A stretch of 64,000 nucleotides of DNA, from assembly GCF_001513745.1 (NCBI RefSeq), contig NZ_CP013380.1, positions 62,001 through 126,000 of the forward strand, given 5' to 3'. Source of the DNA: Burkholderia humptydooensis. Lineage in GTDB: Bacteria > Pseudomonadota > Gammaproteobacteria > Burkholderiales > Burkholderiaceae. Each line of letters begins with the position of its first letter. Within the stretch, counting starts at the first letter, position 1. Position numbers and translations under genes: made by a program. Below the pieces are notes generated by a model. The model was not told the origin of the DNA and ran no database searches. It was given only the letters and a program-made list of their open reading frames with translations. Below are positions 40,434-49,536 of the stretch, in pieces.

Positions 40434-41630
40434 ATGAAAGTGAAGACCCTTGCGCACGCCTGTCTCGCCGCCGCCGCGGCGTGGTCGGTCGGCGCCGCGC
40501 AGGCCGCGGACACCGTGAAGATCGGCTTCATCACCGATATGTCCGGCCTCTACGCCGACATCGACGGGCAGGGCGGCCTCGAGGCGATCAAGATGGCGGT
40601 GGCCGACTTCGGCGGCAAGGTCAACGGCAAGCCGATCGAGGTCGTGTACGCCGATCACCAGAACAAGGCGGACATCGCCGCGTCGAAGGCGCGCGAATGG
40701 ATGGACCGCGGCGGGCTCGATCTGCTCGTCGGCGGCACGAACTCGGCGACCGCGCTGTCGATGAACCAGGTCGCGGCCGAGAAGAAGAAGGTCTACATCA
40801 ACATCGGCGCGGGCGCGGACACGCTGACGAACGAGCAGTGCACGCCGTACACGGTCCACTACGCGTACGACACGATGGCGCTCGCGAAGGGCACGGGCTC
40901 GGCGGTGGTGAAGCAGGGCGGCAAGACGTGGTTCTTCCTGACCGCCGATTACGCGTTCGGCAAGGCGCTCGAGAAGAACACTGCGGACGTCGTCAAGGCG
41001 AACGGCGGCAAGGTGCTCGGCGAAGTGCGGCACCCGCTGTCGGCGTCGGACTTCTCCTCGTTCCTGTTGCAGGCGCAATCGTCGAAGGCGCAGATCCTCG
41101 GCCTCGCGAACGCGGGCGGCGACACGGTGAACGCGATCAAGGCGGCGAAGGAATTCGGCATCACGAAGACGATGAAGCTCGCCGCGCTGCTGATGTTCAT
41201 CAACGACGTCCACGCGCTCGGCCTCGAGACGACGCAGGGCCTCGTGCTGACGGACAGTTGGTACTGGAATCGCGATCCGGCGTCGCGGCAGTGGGCGCAG
41301 CGCTATTTCGCGAAGATGAAGAAGATGCCGTCGAGCCTGCAGGCGGCCGATTATTCGTCGGTGACGACCTACCTGAAGGCGGTGCAGGCGGCGGGCTCGA
41401 CCGATTCCGACAAGGTGATGGCGCAGCTCAAGAAGATGAAGATCGACGACTTCTTCGCGAAGGGCTACATCCGCACGGACGGCAGCATGATTCACGACAT
41501 GTATCTGATGGAAGTGAAGAAACCGTCCGAATCGAAGGAGCCGTGGGACTACTACAAGGTCGTCGCGACGATTCCGGGCGAGCAGGCGTTCACGACGAAG
41601 CAGGAGACGCGCTGCGCGCTCTGGAAGTGA
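40434..41630 (+). CDS. livK: periplasmic substrate-binding protein of the first ABC operon
   Basis: 398 aa. Signal peptide 1-24 ending AAQA, then a type I periplasmic binding fold: VKIGFITDMSGLYADIDGQ, LVGGTNSATALSMNQVAAE and FFLTADYAFGKALEKNTADV. ATG at 40434 follows CAGGAGACG. Lies between livF and livH. Proteins of this type bind branched-chain or other amino acids, amides or aromatic acids; substrate not predicted. Confidence 0.92.
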   Translation: MKVKTLAHACLAAAAAWSVGAAQAADTVKIGFITDMSGLYADIDGQGGLEAIKMAVADFGGKVNGKPIEVVYADHQNKADIAASKAREWMDRGGLDLLVGGTNSATALSMNQVAAEKKKVYINIGAGADTLTNEQCTPYTVHYAYDTMALAKGTGSAVVKQGGKTWFFLTADYAFGKALEKNTADVVKANGGKVLGEVRHPLSASDFSSFLLQAQSSKAQILGLANAGGDTVNAIKAAKEFGITKTMKLAALLMFINDVHALGLETTQGLVLTDSWYWNRDPASRQWAQRYFAKMKKMPSSLQAADYSSVTTYLKAVQAAGSTDSDKVMAQLKKMKIDDFFAKGYIRTDGSMIHDMYLMEVKKPSESKEPWDYYKVVATIPGEQAFTTKQETRCALWK

Positions 41631-41767
41631 CGCCGCGTCATGCCGGCGCCGCGCACGCCGCGGCGCGCGGCGAATGCACGCGCGACGGCGCGCCCGAACG
41701 CGGCCGTCGCGCCCATTTGGTTGCATGCGCAACGATTTTGACCTGATACTGACTGACGGCAGATTCG

Positions 41768-42652
41768 ATGGACATCTTCGGCATTCCGATGTCGGCGATG
41801 CTGAGCCAGTTGTTGCTCGGACTCGTCAACGGCTCGTTCTACGCGATCCTGAGCCTCGGGCTCGCGGTGATATTCGGGCTGCTCAACGTGATCAACTTCG
41901 CGCACGGGGCGCTCTTCATGCTGGGCGCGATGCTCGCATGGATGGGGCTCACGTATCTCGGCCTGCCGTACTGGGCGATGCTCGTGCTCGCGCCCGTCGT
42001 CGTCGGTCTGTTCGGGATCCTGATCGAGCGCTCGATGCTGCGCTGGCTCTACAAGCTCGATCACCTGTACGGGCTGCTGCTGACGTTCGGGCTCACGCTC
42101 GTCGTCGAAGGCGTGTTCCGCGCGATCTACGGCTCGTCCGGGCAACCGTACGACGTGCCCGAGCTGCTCGCGGGCGCGACCAACGTCGGCTTCATGTTCC
42201 TGCCGAACTATCGCGCGTGGGTGGTCGTCGCGTCGCTCGCGGTGTGTCTCGCGACGTGGTTCGTGATCGAGAAGACACGGCTTGGCGCGTACCTGCGCGC
42301 GGGCACCGAGAATCCGAAGCTCGTCGAGGCGTTCGGCGTCAACGTGCCGATGATGGTCACGCTGACCTACGGCTTCGGCGTCGCGCTTGCCGCGTTCGCC
42401 GGCGTGCTCGCGGCGCCCGTGATCCAGGTGTCGCCGCTGATGGGGCAGCCGATGATCATCACCGTGTTCGCGGTCGTCGTGATCGGCGGCATGGGCTCGA
42501 TTCTCGGCTCGATCGTGACGGGCCTGATGCTCGGCGTGATCGAGGGCTTGACGCGCGTGTTCTATCCGGAAGCATCGGCGACGGTCGTCTTCGTGATCAT
42601 GGCGGTCGTGCTGCTGATTCGCCCGGCAGGTTTATTCGGCAAGGAAAGATGA
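41768..42652 (+). CDS. livH: ABC transporter permease LivH-type
   Basis: 294 aa inner-membrane permease with about 8 hydrophobic segments. LivH landmarks: QLLLGLVNGSFYAILSLGLA, GLLNVINFAHGALFMLGA and VVIGGMGSILGSIVTGLMLG. The stop overlaps the livM start. Expected to pair with LivM at 42649 as the membrane heterodimer. Confidence 0.94.
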   Translation: MDIFGIPMSAMLSQLLLGLVNGSFYAILSLGLAVIFGLLNVINFAHGALFMLGAMLAWMGLTYLGLPYWAMLVLAPVVVGLFGILIERSMLRWLYKLDHLYGLLLTFGLTLVVEGVFRAIYGSSGQPYDVPELLAGATNVGFMFLPNYRAWVVVASLAVCLATWFVIEKTRLGAYLRAGTENPKLVEAFGVNVPMMVTLTYGFGVALAAFAGVLAAPVIQVSPLMGQPMIITVFAVVVIGGMGSILGSIVTGLMLGVIEGLTRVFYPEASATVVFVIMAVVLLIRPAGLFGKER

Positions 42653-43626
42653 TGCAGAGAAAAGCGCTCTACGGGCTGCTGCTGGCCGGCCTGCTCGTCG
42701 CGCCGTTCGTCGGTGCGTATCCGGTGTTCGTGATGAAGGTGCTGTGCTTCGCGCTCTTCGCGGCCGCGTTCAACCTGCTGATCGGCTTCACGGGCCTGTT
42801 GTCGTTCGGCCACGCGATGTTTCTCGCGACCGCGGGCTACGTGACGGGCTACGCGATGCAGTCGCTCGGCGCGACGCCCGAACTCGGCGTGCTGGCCGGC
42901 ATCGCGGCGGCGACGCTGCTCGGCCTCGTCGTCGGCCTGTTCGCGATCCGGCGGCAGGGCATTTATTTCGCGATGATCACGCTCGCGTTCGCGCAGATGG
43001 TGTACTTCATCTATCTGCAAGCGCCGTTCACGCACGGTGAGGACGGCCTGCAGGGCGTGCCGCGCGGGCGGCTGTTCGGGCTCGTCGATCTGTCGTCGGA
43101 TCTCGCGCTTTATTACGTCGTGCTCGGCGTCGTCGCGTGCGCGTGCTTCTTCATCGTGCGCATCGTGCATTCGCCGTTCGGGCAGGTGCTCGTCGCGATC
43201 AAGGAGAACGAGCCGCGCGCGACGTCGCTCGGCTACGATACCGATCGCTTCAAGCTGCTCGCGTTCATCCTGTCGGCTGCGCTCGCGGGGCTCGCCGGCG
43301 CGCTGAAGGTCGTCGTGCTCGGCTTCGAGACGCTGAGCGACGCGTACTGGACGATGTCGGGCCTCGTCGTGCTGATGACGCTCGTGGGCGGCATGGGCAC
43401 GCTGTTCGGCCCGCTCGTCGGCGCGGCGTTGATCGTCGCGCTCGAAGATCGGCTGGGCGACATCGGCGGCTGGCTCGCATCGGTCACGCACATCGACTGG
43501 TTCCGCTCGCTCGGCGAATCCGCGACGATTGTCACGGGCCTCATCTTCATCGCATGCGTGCTCGCGTTCCGGCGTGGAATCGTCGGCGAGGCGATCGCGC
43601 GGGTGCGGCTGCTGCGGGCGTCGTGA
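42649..43626 (+). CDS. livM: ABC transporter permease LivM-type
   Basis: 325 aa inner-membrane permease. Landmarks: AAFNLLIGFTGLLSFGHAMF, FAIRRQGIYFAMITLAFAQM, and LVVLMTLVGGMGTLFGPLVG. It begins ATGATG: the first ATG (42649) overlaps the livH TGA, the second is equally possible. Last gene of the operon; a strong terminator lies 270 bp downstream. Confidence 0.94.
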   Translation: MMQRKALYGLLLAGLLVAPFVGAYPVFVMKVLCFALFAAAFNLLIGFTGLLSFGHAMFLATAGYVTGYAMQSLGATPELGVLAGIAAATLLGLVVGLFAIRRQGIYFAMITLAFAQMVYFIYLQAPFTHGEDGLQGVPRGRLFGLVDLSSDLALYYVVLGVVACACFFIVRIVHSPFGQVLVAIKENEPRATSLGYDTDRFKLLAFILSAALAGLAGALKVVVLGFETLSDAYWTMSGLVVLMTLVGGMGTLFGPLVGAALIVALEDRLGDIGGWLASVTHIDWFRSLGESATIVTGLIFIACVLAFRRGIVGEAIARVRLLRAS

Positions 43627-44135
43627 GCGACCCGGCCTGGGCGATCGTGCGGTGCGCAATGATCGTTGGGAATCCGATGCAATGCGCACGGCGAATGCCA
43701 GGCTAGGTCCGGCTCAGTCCGGCTCGACGTGGCCGATGATATGCCCCAATTTCGTGCGGCGATGCACCATAGGGGTAAATGCTAGGTTGTCGCGCCCGGC
43801 GAGCTTGCATTAACCTTCGTTTCAGTTCTGATGCACCGCGAAACGAATTTGCAGGTGGAGAACGAGGAGACATTCGAGGCACAGAGTGCCCGACCCAAAG
43901 CGCTGTTGGATTCATTCCAACAGCGCTTTTTATTTGCGCGTTCGCGGCCGCGCACCAGGCCGTCTTCGTTGAAGCCGTTCGTCACGCCGCCTTCGATGGC
44001 CGCTCGCTTGCATCGGCTGGCCCATGCTGCTGCGGGCTAACCCGGTTGTCGCACGCGCAACGCGTCCGCTACACTCGCCGTTCCCCGACCCGTTGGTCAG
44101 GGATTGGCCGAGCGCGAGACACGGAGACGAACTCG
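43627..44135. other. intergenic region between the first ABC operon and the degenerate binding-protein gene
   Basis: 509 bp. It holds the terminator at 43897-43934 and probably a promoter for the next gene. Short frames in it have no family resemblance and irregular composition. Composition is lower in GC between 43740 and 43900. Confidence 0.45.
43897..43934. terminator. rho-independent terminator
   Basis: The stem AAAGCGCTGTTGGA with TCCAACAGCGCTTT around a short TTCAT loop is followed by TTTATTT. It is A-run and T-run flanked, so usable in both directions. It ends readthrough from the first ABC operon. Confidence 0.85.
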
Positions 44136-45098
44136 ATGATAGGGGCGTGGCGGTTTTGGGGAATCGGTGCGGCGATCGCATGGGCGGCCGTTTCGGGCGT
44201 CGCGTTCGCGGCCGCCCGGATCGATCTCGCCGCCTGGTCCACAGCTTCCGCCGCTTGCTTCGCTGCGCCGCCAGGCCTCTGCGAAACGAATGCGATCGCG
44301 CTGCCGCCGAGCGAAACCGGCGGGCGGGCAGCGGGCTCGGTCGCTCTCGGCGATGCGGCCGATTCGACGCACGCAGCAAGCAACGCCCACAAGCTCGCGG
44401 GCGAAAATCAAGCCGATGTGCGGATCGGCTCGACCGTCTCCGTCTCCCTGTGTTCGTTCGCGCTGGCCGGCATTGCCGCGCGGTTGCCGGTTCGGGCGAT
44501 TTCGTCGGCGGTAGCTGCTTTGGGCGCCGGGCCGTTCGATGCGAAGCGCGCCTGGGGCGTCGAAGCAGGGCAAAACGATATTCCGCTATCGAGCGCGATC
44601 GCCAGGCACGGCTTCGCGATGCGCGACATGAAGACGGTTGCGTTCGTTGGTTTCAACGAGGCGCGCAACTTGAACTCGCTGACGGAATTCCGCAGCGCGC
44701 TGCCACGCAAGACACTGGACACGCCGCGGGTGCGCGGCGACGCGGGCGAGGTTCAGCCGCGCGCGCAAGGCATCACGATCAACGGTTTCCTGCGTGTATG
44801 CGGGGAGGGCTGCAACGGCACGCGTCGGCTCGCTGGCCCGATCCTTATCGACGATCAGTTTCTTCCCGATTCAAATTTCAGCAAGCCGTTCGAGCCGGCA
44901 TTCAAGCGTGCGCGTGAAGGTGCATATGACGCCGGCAAGATGCCGACGCTCGGCGAGCATGCGCGCGGTGCCGCGCCGCTTTTGGCGCGGGCGGTTCCGG
45001 TTGCGTCGACGCGCGGCGCGTCTGGCGTGCCCGCGGCTCGCAACGTGTCGCGCACGTTGTTCGGCGGGCGCGTTGGCCTCGACGAACCGCTCGCATGA
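44136..45098 (+). CDS. degenerate paralogue of the downstream LivK-type binding protein (likely pseudogene)
   Basis: 320-aa open frame with a signal-like N-terminus. Its sequence follows the binding protein at 45408 with heavy divergence. Matching blocks are residues 30-176 against 27-168, with shared GG, DAKRAW, QND, KTV.F.GF; and residues 212-290 against 246-323, with FLRVCG, AGP and the QxLPDS/QLPDS pair. About 40 residues are missing between the blocks, and the last 60 residues are unrelated. No stop or frameshift interrupts it, but the ligand-binding core cannot be complete. ACGGAGACG precedes ATG 44136. I read it as a decayed tandem duplicate; a small diverged functional protein cannot be excluded. 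Confidence 0.6.
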   Translation: MIGAWRFWGIGAAIAWAAVSGVAFAAARIDLAAWSTASAACFAAPPGLCETNAIALPPSETGGRAAGSVALGDAADSTHAASNAHKLAGENQADVRIGSTVSVSLCSFALAGIAARLPVRAISSAVAALGAGPFDAKRAWGVEAGQNDIPLSSAIARHGFAMRDMKTVAFVGFNEARNLNSLTEFRSALPRKTLDTPRVRGDAGEVQPRAQGITINGFLRVCGEGCNGTRRLAGPILIDDQFLPDSNFSKPFEPAFKRAREGAYDAGKMPTLGEHARGAAPLLARAVPVASTRGASGVPAARNVSRTLFGGRVGLDEPLA

Positions 45099-45160
45099 TG
45101 GCCGGGATCGTCAGCGCGGAGCGCAGGCTTGCGCGGGGCCGAGGGTAAAGCGTGGCGAGG

Positions 45161-45187
45161 GCGCGTGCGGTCGGCCGCGCTTTTTTG
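45161..45187 (+). terminator. probable terminator after the degenerate paralogue
   Basis: GCG-TG-CGG and CCGCGC pair around a TCGG loop, directly followed by six T. Fits a rho-independent terminator for the upstream gene. Confidence 0.55.
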
Positions 45188-45307
45188 TGAGCGCGACACG
45201 GGCGGCGTCGGCCGGAAGATCGCAGCAGGAGCAGCAGAAGGGCGCGTGCGATGCGCACGCGCAGGGGAGCGCAACAGCAAGAAGAACGCGCCCCGCGCCG
45301 GGTCCCC

Positions 45308-45321
45308 GTTGCACGTGAAAC
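45308..45321. other. parS: parS-like ParB site, one mismatch
   Basis: GTTGCACGTGAAAC differs from the universal parS core GTTTCACGTGAAAC at one base. It lies between the degenerate paralogue and the second ABC operon, 10 kb before parAB. Likely a weaker ParB site. Confidence 0.5.
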
Positions 45322-45407
45322 CGGCCGCGGCGGCGCGCAGGTTCGATCGGTGCGCCGTGTTGCAACGGCTGCTCGATCGCGTTTCGCGCAGCGTTTGGAG
45401 ACACACA

Positions 45408-46565
45408 ATGAAAATGAATCGATGGATCGAGGCCGCGCTCGCGGCCGGCTGCTTATGTACCGCCGGGCTCGCGTCGGCGCAGGTGAAGATCGGCGTCACG
45501 GTGTCAGCGACAGGCGCCGCCGCGTCGCTCGGCATCCCCGAGAAGAACACGGTCGCGCTGCTGCCGAAGGAGATCGGCGGCAAGCGCGTCGAGTACATCG
45601 TGCTCGACGACGCGTCGGACACGAGTCGCGCGGTGCAGAACGCGCGCAAGCTGATCGACGAGGATCATGTCGACGCGATCGTCGGCTCGTCGATCACGCC
45701 GAACGCGCTCGCGATGATCGACGTCGTCGCGCAGGGCAAGACGCCGACGATTTCGCTCGCCGCGGGCGCGCACATCATTGCGCCGATGGACGCAAAACGC
45801 GCCTGGGTGTTCAAGACGCCGCAAAACGATCGCCTGATGGCTGATGCGCTCGCCGGCTACATGGCGAAGCACAGCGTGAAGACGGTCGGCTTCATCGGTT
45901 TCGCGGACGCGTACGGCGACGGCTGGTATGACGTGTTCAGCGCGGCCGCGGCGGCGAATGGGCTCAAGATCGTCGCGAACGAGCGCTACAACCGCACCGA
46001 CGCGTCGGTGACGGGCCAGGTGCTGAAGACGCTGGGCGCGCGTCCCGACGCGGTGCTGATCGCGGGCGCGGGCACGCCTGCGGCGCTGCCCGCGAAGACG
46101 CTGAAGGAGCGCGGCTACACGGGCAAGGTCTATCAGACGCATGGCGTCGCGAACAACGATTTCCTGCGCGTGTGCGGCAAGGACTGCGACGGCGAGCTGC
46201 TGCCGGCGGGGCCCGTACTCGTCGCCGATCAATTGCCCGATTCGAGTCCGGCGAAGCAGCCGGCGCTCGCGTATAAGGCCGCGTATGAGAAGGCGTATGG
46301 CGCGGGCGCGGTGTCGACGTTCGGCGGTCATGTATGGGACGCGGGGCTGATGCTCCAGCGCGCGATTCCGGACGCGCTGAAGAAGGCGCAGCCCGGCACG
46401 CCGGCGTTCCACGAGGCGCTGCGCAGCGCGCTCGAGAACGTGAAGGACCTGCCGGTGTCGCACGGCGTGATCAACACGACGCCGGCGGATCACAACGGCT
46501 TCGATACGCGCGCGCGCGTGATCGTGCAGATCGTCGGCGACAAGTGGAAGCTGCAGGCCGATTGA
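45408..46565 (+). CDS. livK: periplasmic binding protein of the second ABC operon
   Basis: 385 aa. Signal peptide 1-24 (ending ASA), then a type I binding fold: VKIGVTVSATGAAASLGIPE, VDAIVGSSITPNALAM, VKTVGFIGFADAYGDGWY. A disulphide is likely between the cysteines of LRVCGKDCDG. ATG at 45408 follows TTTGGAGAC. First gene of the K-H-MG-F operon. Substrate unknown; the family also includes aromatic-acid and amide binders. Confidence 0.93.
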   Translation: MKMNRWIEAALAAGCLCTAGLASAQVKIGVTVSATGAAASLGIPEKNTVALLPKEIGGKRVEYIVLDDASDTSRAVQNARKLIDEDHVDAIVGSSITPNALAMIDVVAQGKTPTISLAAGAHIIAPMDAKRAWVFKTPQNDRLMADALAGYMAKHSVKTVGFIGFADAYGDGWYDVFSAAAAANGLKIVANERYNRTDASVTGQVLKTLGARPDAVLIAGAGTPAALPAKTLKERGYTGKVYQTHGVANNDFLRVCGKDCDGELLPAGPVLVADQLPDSSPAKQPALAYKAAYEKAYGAGAVSTFGGHVWDAGLMLQRAIPDALKKAQPGTPAFHEALRSALENVKDLPVSHGVINTTPADHNGFDTRARVIVQIVGDKWKLQAD

Positions 46566-46691
46566 GCGTCGGCTGATAGGGCGCGTGCGATGCATCGCAC
46601 GCGCGCTGCGCCGGGCCGTTTCACGACGACCACGCTCCGCAGGCCATATTTCCGTTTTTTCCGTCGACGCATTCTCAACCGAAGAAACCAC

Positions 46692-47747
46692 ATGGATTTC
46701 TCCATCGCGGCAATTCTCGCGCAGGACGGCATCACGACGGGCGCAATCTACGCGCTGCTGTCGCTCGCGCTCGTGCTCGTTTTCTCCGTCACGCGCGTGA
46801 TCTTCATCCCCCAGGGCGAATTCGTCACCTACGGCGCGCTGACACTGGCCGCGCTACAGGCGCAGAAGTTTCCGGCAACCTGCTGGCTGCTGTTCGTTGC
46901 GGGCATTGCTTGCTTCGTGCTCGAAGTGGGCGGGCTGATCCGGTATCGCGCGCGTCGTCACCGGCTCGCCCGCACGCTGACGACGCTCGCGAGCCGCTAT
47001 GTGCTGCTGCCGCTTGCGATCTACGCGGTGACGAGAAGCGTTGCCGCGCAGCCGTTGCCGATGATTGCGCAGATCGCGCTCACGCTCGCGATCGTCGTGC
47101 CGCTCGGGCCATTCATCTACCGGCTCGCGTATCAGCCGATCGCCGAAGGCACGACGCTGCTGTTGCTGATCGTATCGGTTGCCGTGCATTTCGTGTTGGT
47201 CGGGCTCGGCCTCGTCATGTTCGGCGCGGAGGGCTCGCGCACGGCCGCGTTCTCGGACGCGTCGCTCGCGCTCGGCAGCCTGTCGATTTCGATGCAGGGC
47301 GTCTGGGTGGTCGGCACCGCGCTCGTGCTGATCGCCGGGCTCTATCTGGTTTTCGAGCGCACGCTGCCCGGCAAGGCGCTGCGTGCGACGTCGGTGAACC
47401 GTCTCGGCGCGCAGCTCGTCGGCATCGGCACGACCGAGGCCGGGCGGCTCGCGTTCACGCTCGCGGCCGGGCTCGGTGCGTTGTCGGGCGTGCTGGTCGG
47501 GCCGCTGACGACGATCTACTACGATTCCGGCTTCCTGATCGGCCTGAAAGGCTTTGTCGGCGCGATCATCGGCGGGCTCGTCAGCTATCCGCTGGCCGCG
47601 GCCGGATCGCTTCTCGTCGGTGTGCTGGAGTCGTATTCGTCGTTCTGGGCGAGCGCGTACAAGGAGGTGATCGTTTTCACGCTGATCGTGCCGGTGCTGC
47701 TGTGGCGCAGCCTTGCGGCGCCGCAAACGGAAGATGAGGAGGCGTGA
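46692..47747 (+). CDS. livH: ABC transporter permease LivH-type, second operon
   Basis: 351 aa, some 50 residues longer than usual LivH. Start [20 protein letters not shown], then [20 protein letters not shown], and the C-terminal [19 protein letters not shown]. An extra region at about residues 75-130 (basic loop [13 protein letters not shown] plus two hydrophobic segments) explains the length. Expected to pair with the permease half of the next gene. Confidence 0.92.
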   Translation: MDFSIAAILAQDGITTGAIYALLSLALVLVFSVTRVIFIPQGEFVTYGALTLAALQAQKFPATCWLLFVAGIACFVLEVGGLIRYRARRHRLARTLTTLASRYVLLPLAIYAVTRSVAAQPLPMIAQIALTLAIVVPLGPFIYRLAYQPIAEGTTLLLLIVSVAVHFVLVGLGLVMFGAEGSRTAAFSDASLALGSLSISMQGVWVVGTALVLIAGLYLVFERTLPGKALRATSVNRLGAQLVGIGTTEAGRLAFTLAAGLGALSGVLVGPLTTIYYDSGFLIGLKGFVGAIIGGLVSYPLAAAGSLLVGVLESYSSFWASAYKEVIVFTLIVPVLLWRSLAAPQTEDEEA

Positions 47748-47751
47748 CGCG

Positions 47752-49536
47752 ATGAAAGCGATCTTGCGCAACAAGGCGTTCTGGCTGTTCCTCGTCGTGC
47801 TGTTCGCGCTGCCGGCGTTGCCTGGCGCGGCGCGCGTGCCCGAGTACTGGATCACGCTGCTGAACTACATCGGGCTCTATGCGATCGTCGCGGTCGGGCT
47901 CGTGTTGTTGACTGGAATCGGCGGGATGACGAGCTTCGGGCAGGCGGCGTTCGTCGGTATCGGCGCGTACGCGACCGCCTATCTGACGACGGCGCACGGC
48001 GCGTCGCCGTGGCTCGGACTGATCGCGGGCGTCGTGCTGACGGCGCTTGTCGCGCTCGTGCTGGGCGCCGTCACGATGCGCCTCTCCGGACACTTCCTGC
48101 CGCTTGGAACGATCGCGTGGGGGCTCGCGCTGTTCTTCCTGTTCGGCAATCTCGACTGGCTCGGCAAGTACGACGGAATCAACGGCATTCCCGCGCTTGC
48201 CGTGTTCGGTCAAGCGTTGGATACAGGACGCAGTCTCTATTACCTGATCTGGATCGTCGTGCTCGCGGCGGTTGTGTCTGTTCAGAATCTGCTTAATAGC
48301 AGGCCCGGCCGCGCGATTCGCGCGCTGCGCGGCGGCAGCCTGATGGCCGAGGCGATGGGCGTGAACACCGGATGGATGCGAGTGGCGATCTTCGTCCATG
48401 CGGCGGTGCTCGCGTCGATTTCGGGCTTTCTGTACGCGCATCTGCAGCGTGCGGTGAATCCGACGCCGTTCGGGCTCAATCATGGGATCGAGTTCCTGTT
48501 CATGGCGGTGGTAGGCGGCGTCGCGCACGTATGGGGCGCGTTGCTCGGCGCTGCGATCGTCACCGTGCTGCAGGATTATCTGCAAACGCTGTTGCCGAAG
48601 CTGCTCGGCGCGGAAGGCAACTTCGAGATCATCGTGTTCGGCGTGCTGATGGTGTTGCTGTTGCAGTACGCGCGGCAGGGCGTCTGGCCTTTCGTCGCGA
48701 AGCTCTTTCCGCGCGAGCCCGCCGCCCGGGCGCCGGACCAGGCGGAGCCGCTGCCGCAGCGCGCCCGGCCGCAGGCAGGCGAGGCGCTGCTCGTCGTCGA
48801 CAACGTGCGCAAGCAGTTCGGCGGGCTCGTCGTGGTGAACGACGTGAGCTTCGGCGTGCTGGCCGGGCAGATCGTCGGCCTGATCGGCCCGAACGGCGCG
48901 GGCAAGTCGACGACGTTCAATCTCGTGACCGGCGTGCTGCAGCCGACGAGCGGCGCAATCACGTTCCGCGGCGAGCGGATCGACGAACTTGTTTCACGTG
49001 AAATCGTGAAGCGGGGTATCGGCCGCACATTCCAGCACGTGAAGCTGCTGCCTGGAATGACCGTGCTGGAAAACGTCGCGATCGGCGCGCATCTGCGCGG
49101 CTCGGCTGGCATCTGGCGCAGTATCGTCCGGCTGAACGCGCATGAGGAAACGCGGCTGATGGCGGAAGCGGCGAAGCAGATTCGGCGCGTCGGCCTCGAT
49201 GCGCACATGTATGACGAGGCAGGCAGTCTTGCGCTCGGCCAGCAGCGGATTCTCGAGATCGCCCGTGCGCTGTGCAGCGATCCGACATTGTTGCTGCTTG
49301 ACGAACCCGCGGCCGGCCTGCGTTATCAGGAAAAGCAGCAGTTGGCCGAACTATTGCGCAAGCTAAAGGCGGAAGGCATGAGTGTGCTGCTCGTCGAGCA
49401 CGACATGGACTTCGTAATGAATCTGACCGACCGGCTGGTAGTGATGGAATTTGGCACGCGAATCGCCGAAGGTCTGCCGCAGGATGTGCAGAAGGACCCG
49501 GCAGTGCTGGAAGCTTATCTCGGCGGGGTGGAGTGA
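47752..49536 (+). CDS. fused ABC permease-ATPase (LivM-LivG)
   Basis: 594 aa. Residues 1-320 are a LivM permease (GIGGMTSFGQAAFVGIGAYA, FLFMAVVGGVAHVWGALLGA). After a Pro/Ala linker near 325-350, a LivG ATPase begins with Walker A GLIGPNGAGKSTTFNLVTG, signature variant LALGQQRILEIARAL, Walker B LLLLDEPAAGL and VEHDMD. The fusion ties one permease to one ATPase in the complex. A one-mismatch parS lies in the ATPase half. Its stop overlaps the start of the next ATPase gene. Confidence 0.94.
   Translation: MKAILRNKAFWLFLVVLFALPALPGAARVPEYWITLLNYIGLYAIVAVGLVLLTGIGGMTSFGQAAFVGIGAYATAYLTTAHGASPWLGLIAGVVLTALVALVLGAVTMRLSGHFLPLGTIAWGLALFFLFGNLDWLGKYDGINGIPALAVFGQALDTGRSLYYLIWIVVLAAVVSVQNLLNSRPGRAIRALRGGSLMAEAMGVNTGWMRVAIFVHAAVLASISGFLYAHLQRAVNPTPFGLNHGIEFLFMAVVGGVAHVWGALLGAAIVTVLQDYLQTLLPKLLGAEGNFEIIVFGVLMVLLLQYARQGVWPFVAKLFPREPAARAPDQAEPLPQRARPQAGEALLVVDNVRKQFGGLVVVNDVSFGVLAGQIVGLIGPNGAGKSTTFNLVTGVLQPTSGAITFRGERIDELVSREIVKRGIGRTFQHVKLLPGMTVLENVAIGAHLRGSAGIWRSIVRLNAHEETRLMAEAAKQIRRVGLDAHMYDEAGSLALGQQRILEIARALCSDPTLLLLDEPAAGLRYQEKQQLAELLRKLKAEGMSVLLVEHDMDFVMNLTDRLVVMEFGTRIAEGLPQDVQKDPAVLEAYLGGVE
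48991..49004. other. parS: parS-like ParB site inside the permease-ATPase gene, one mismatch
   Basis: GTTTCACGTGAAAT matches the parS core in 13 of 14 positions, with the whole central palindrome intact. It codes for VSREI in the host protein. Confidence 0.55.

Larger units (their letters stand above)
45099..45407. other. intergenic region before the second ABC operon
   Basis: 309 bp with a probable terminator (45161-45187) and a one-mismatch parS site (45308-45321). No gene is supported. The operon promoter should lie in 45190-45390; no clear -35/-10 pair was found. Confidence 0.5.

Noticed and set aside
43831..44040. Short plus-strand frame of 69 codons spanning the terminator at 43897
   Set aside because: It runs through a strong hairpin terminator and has no family sequence or consistent codon use.
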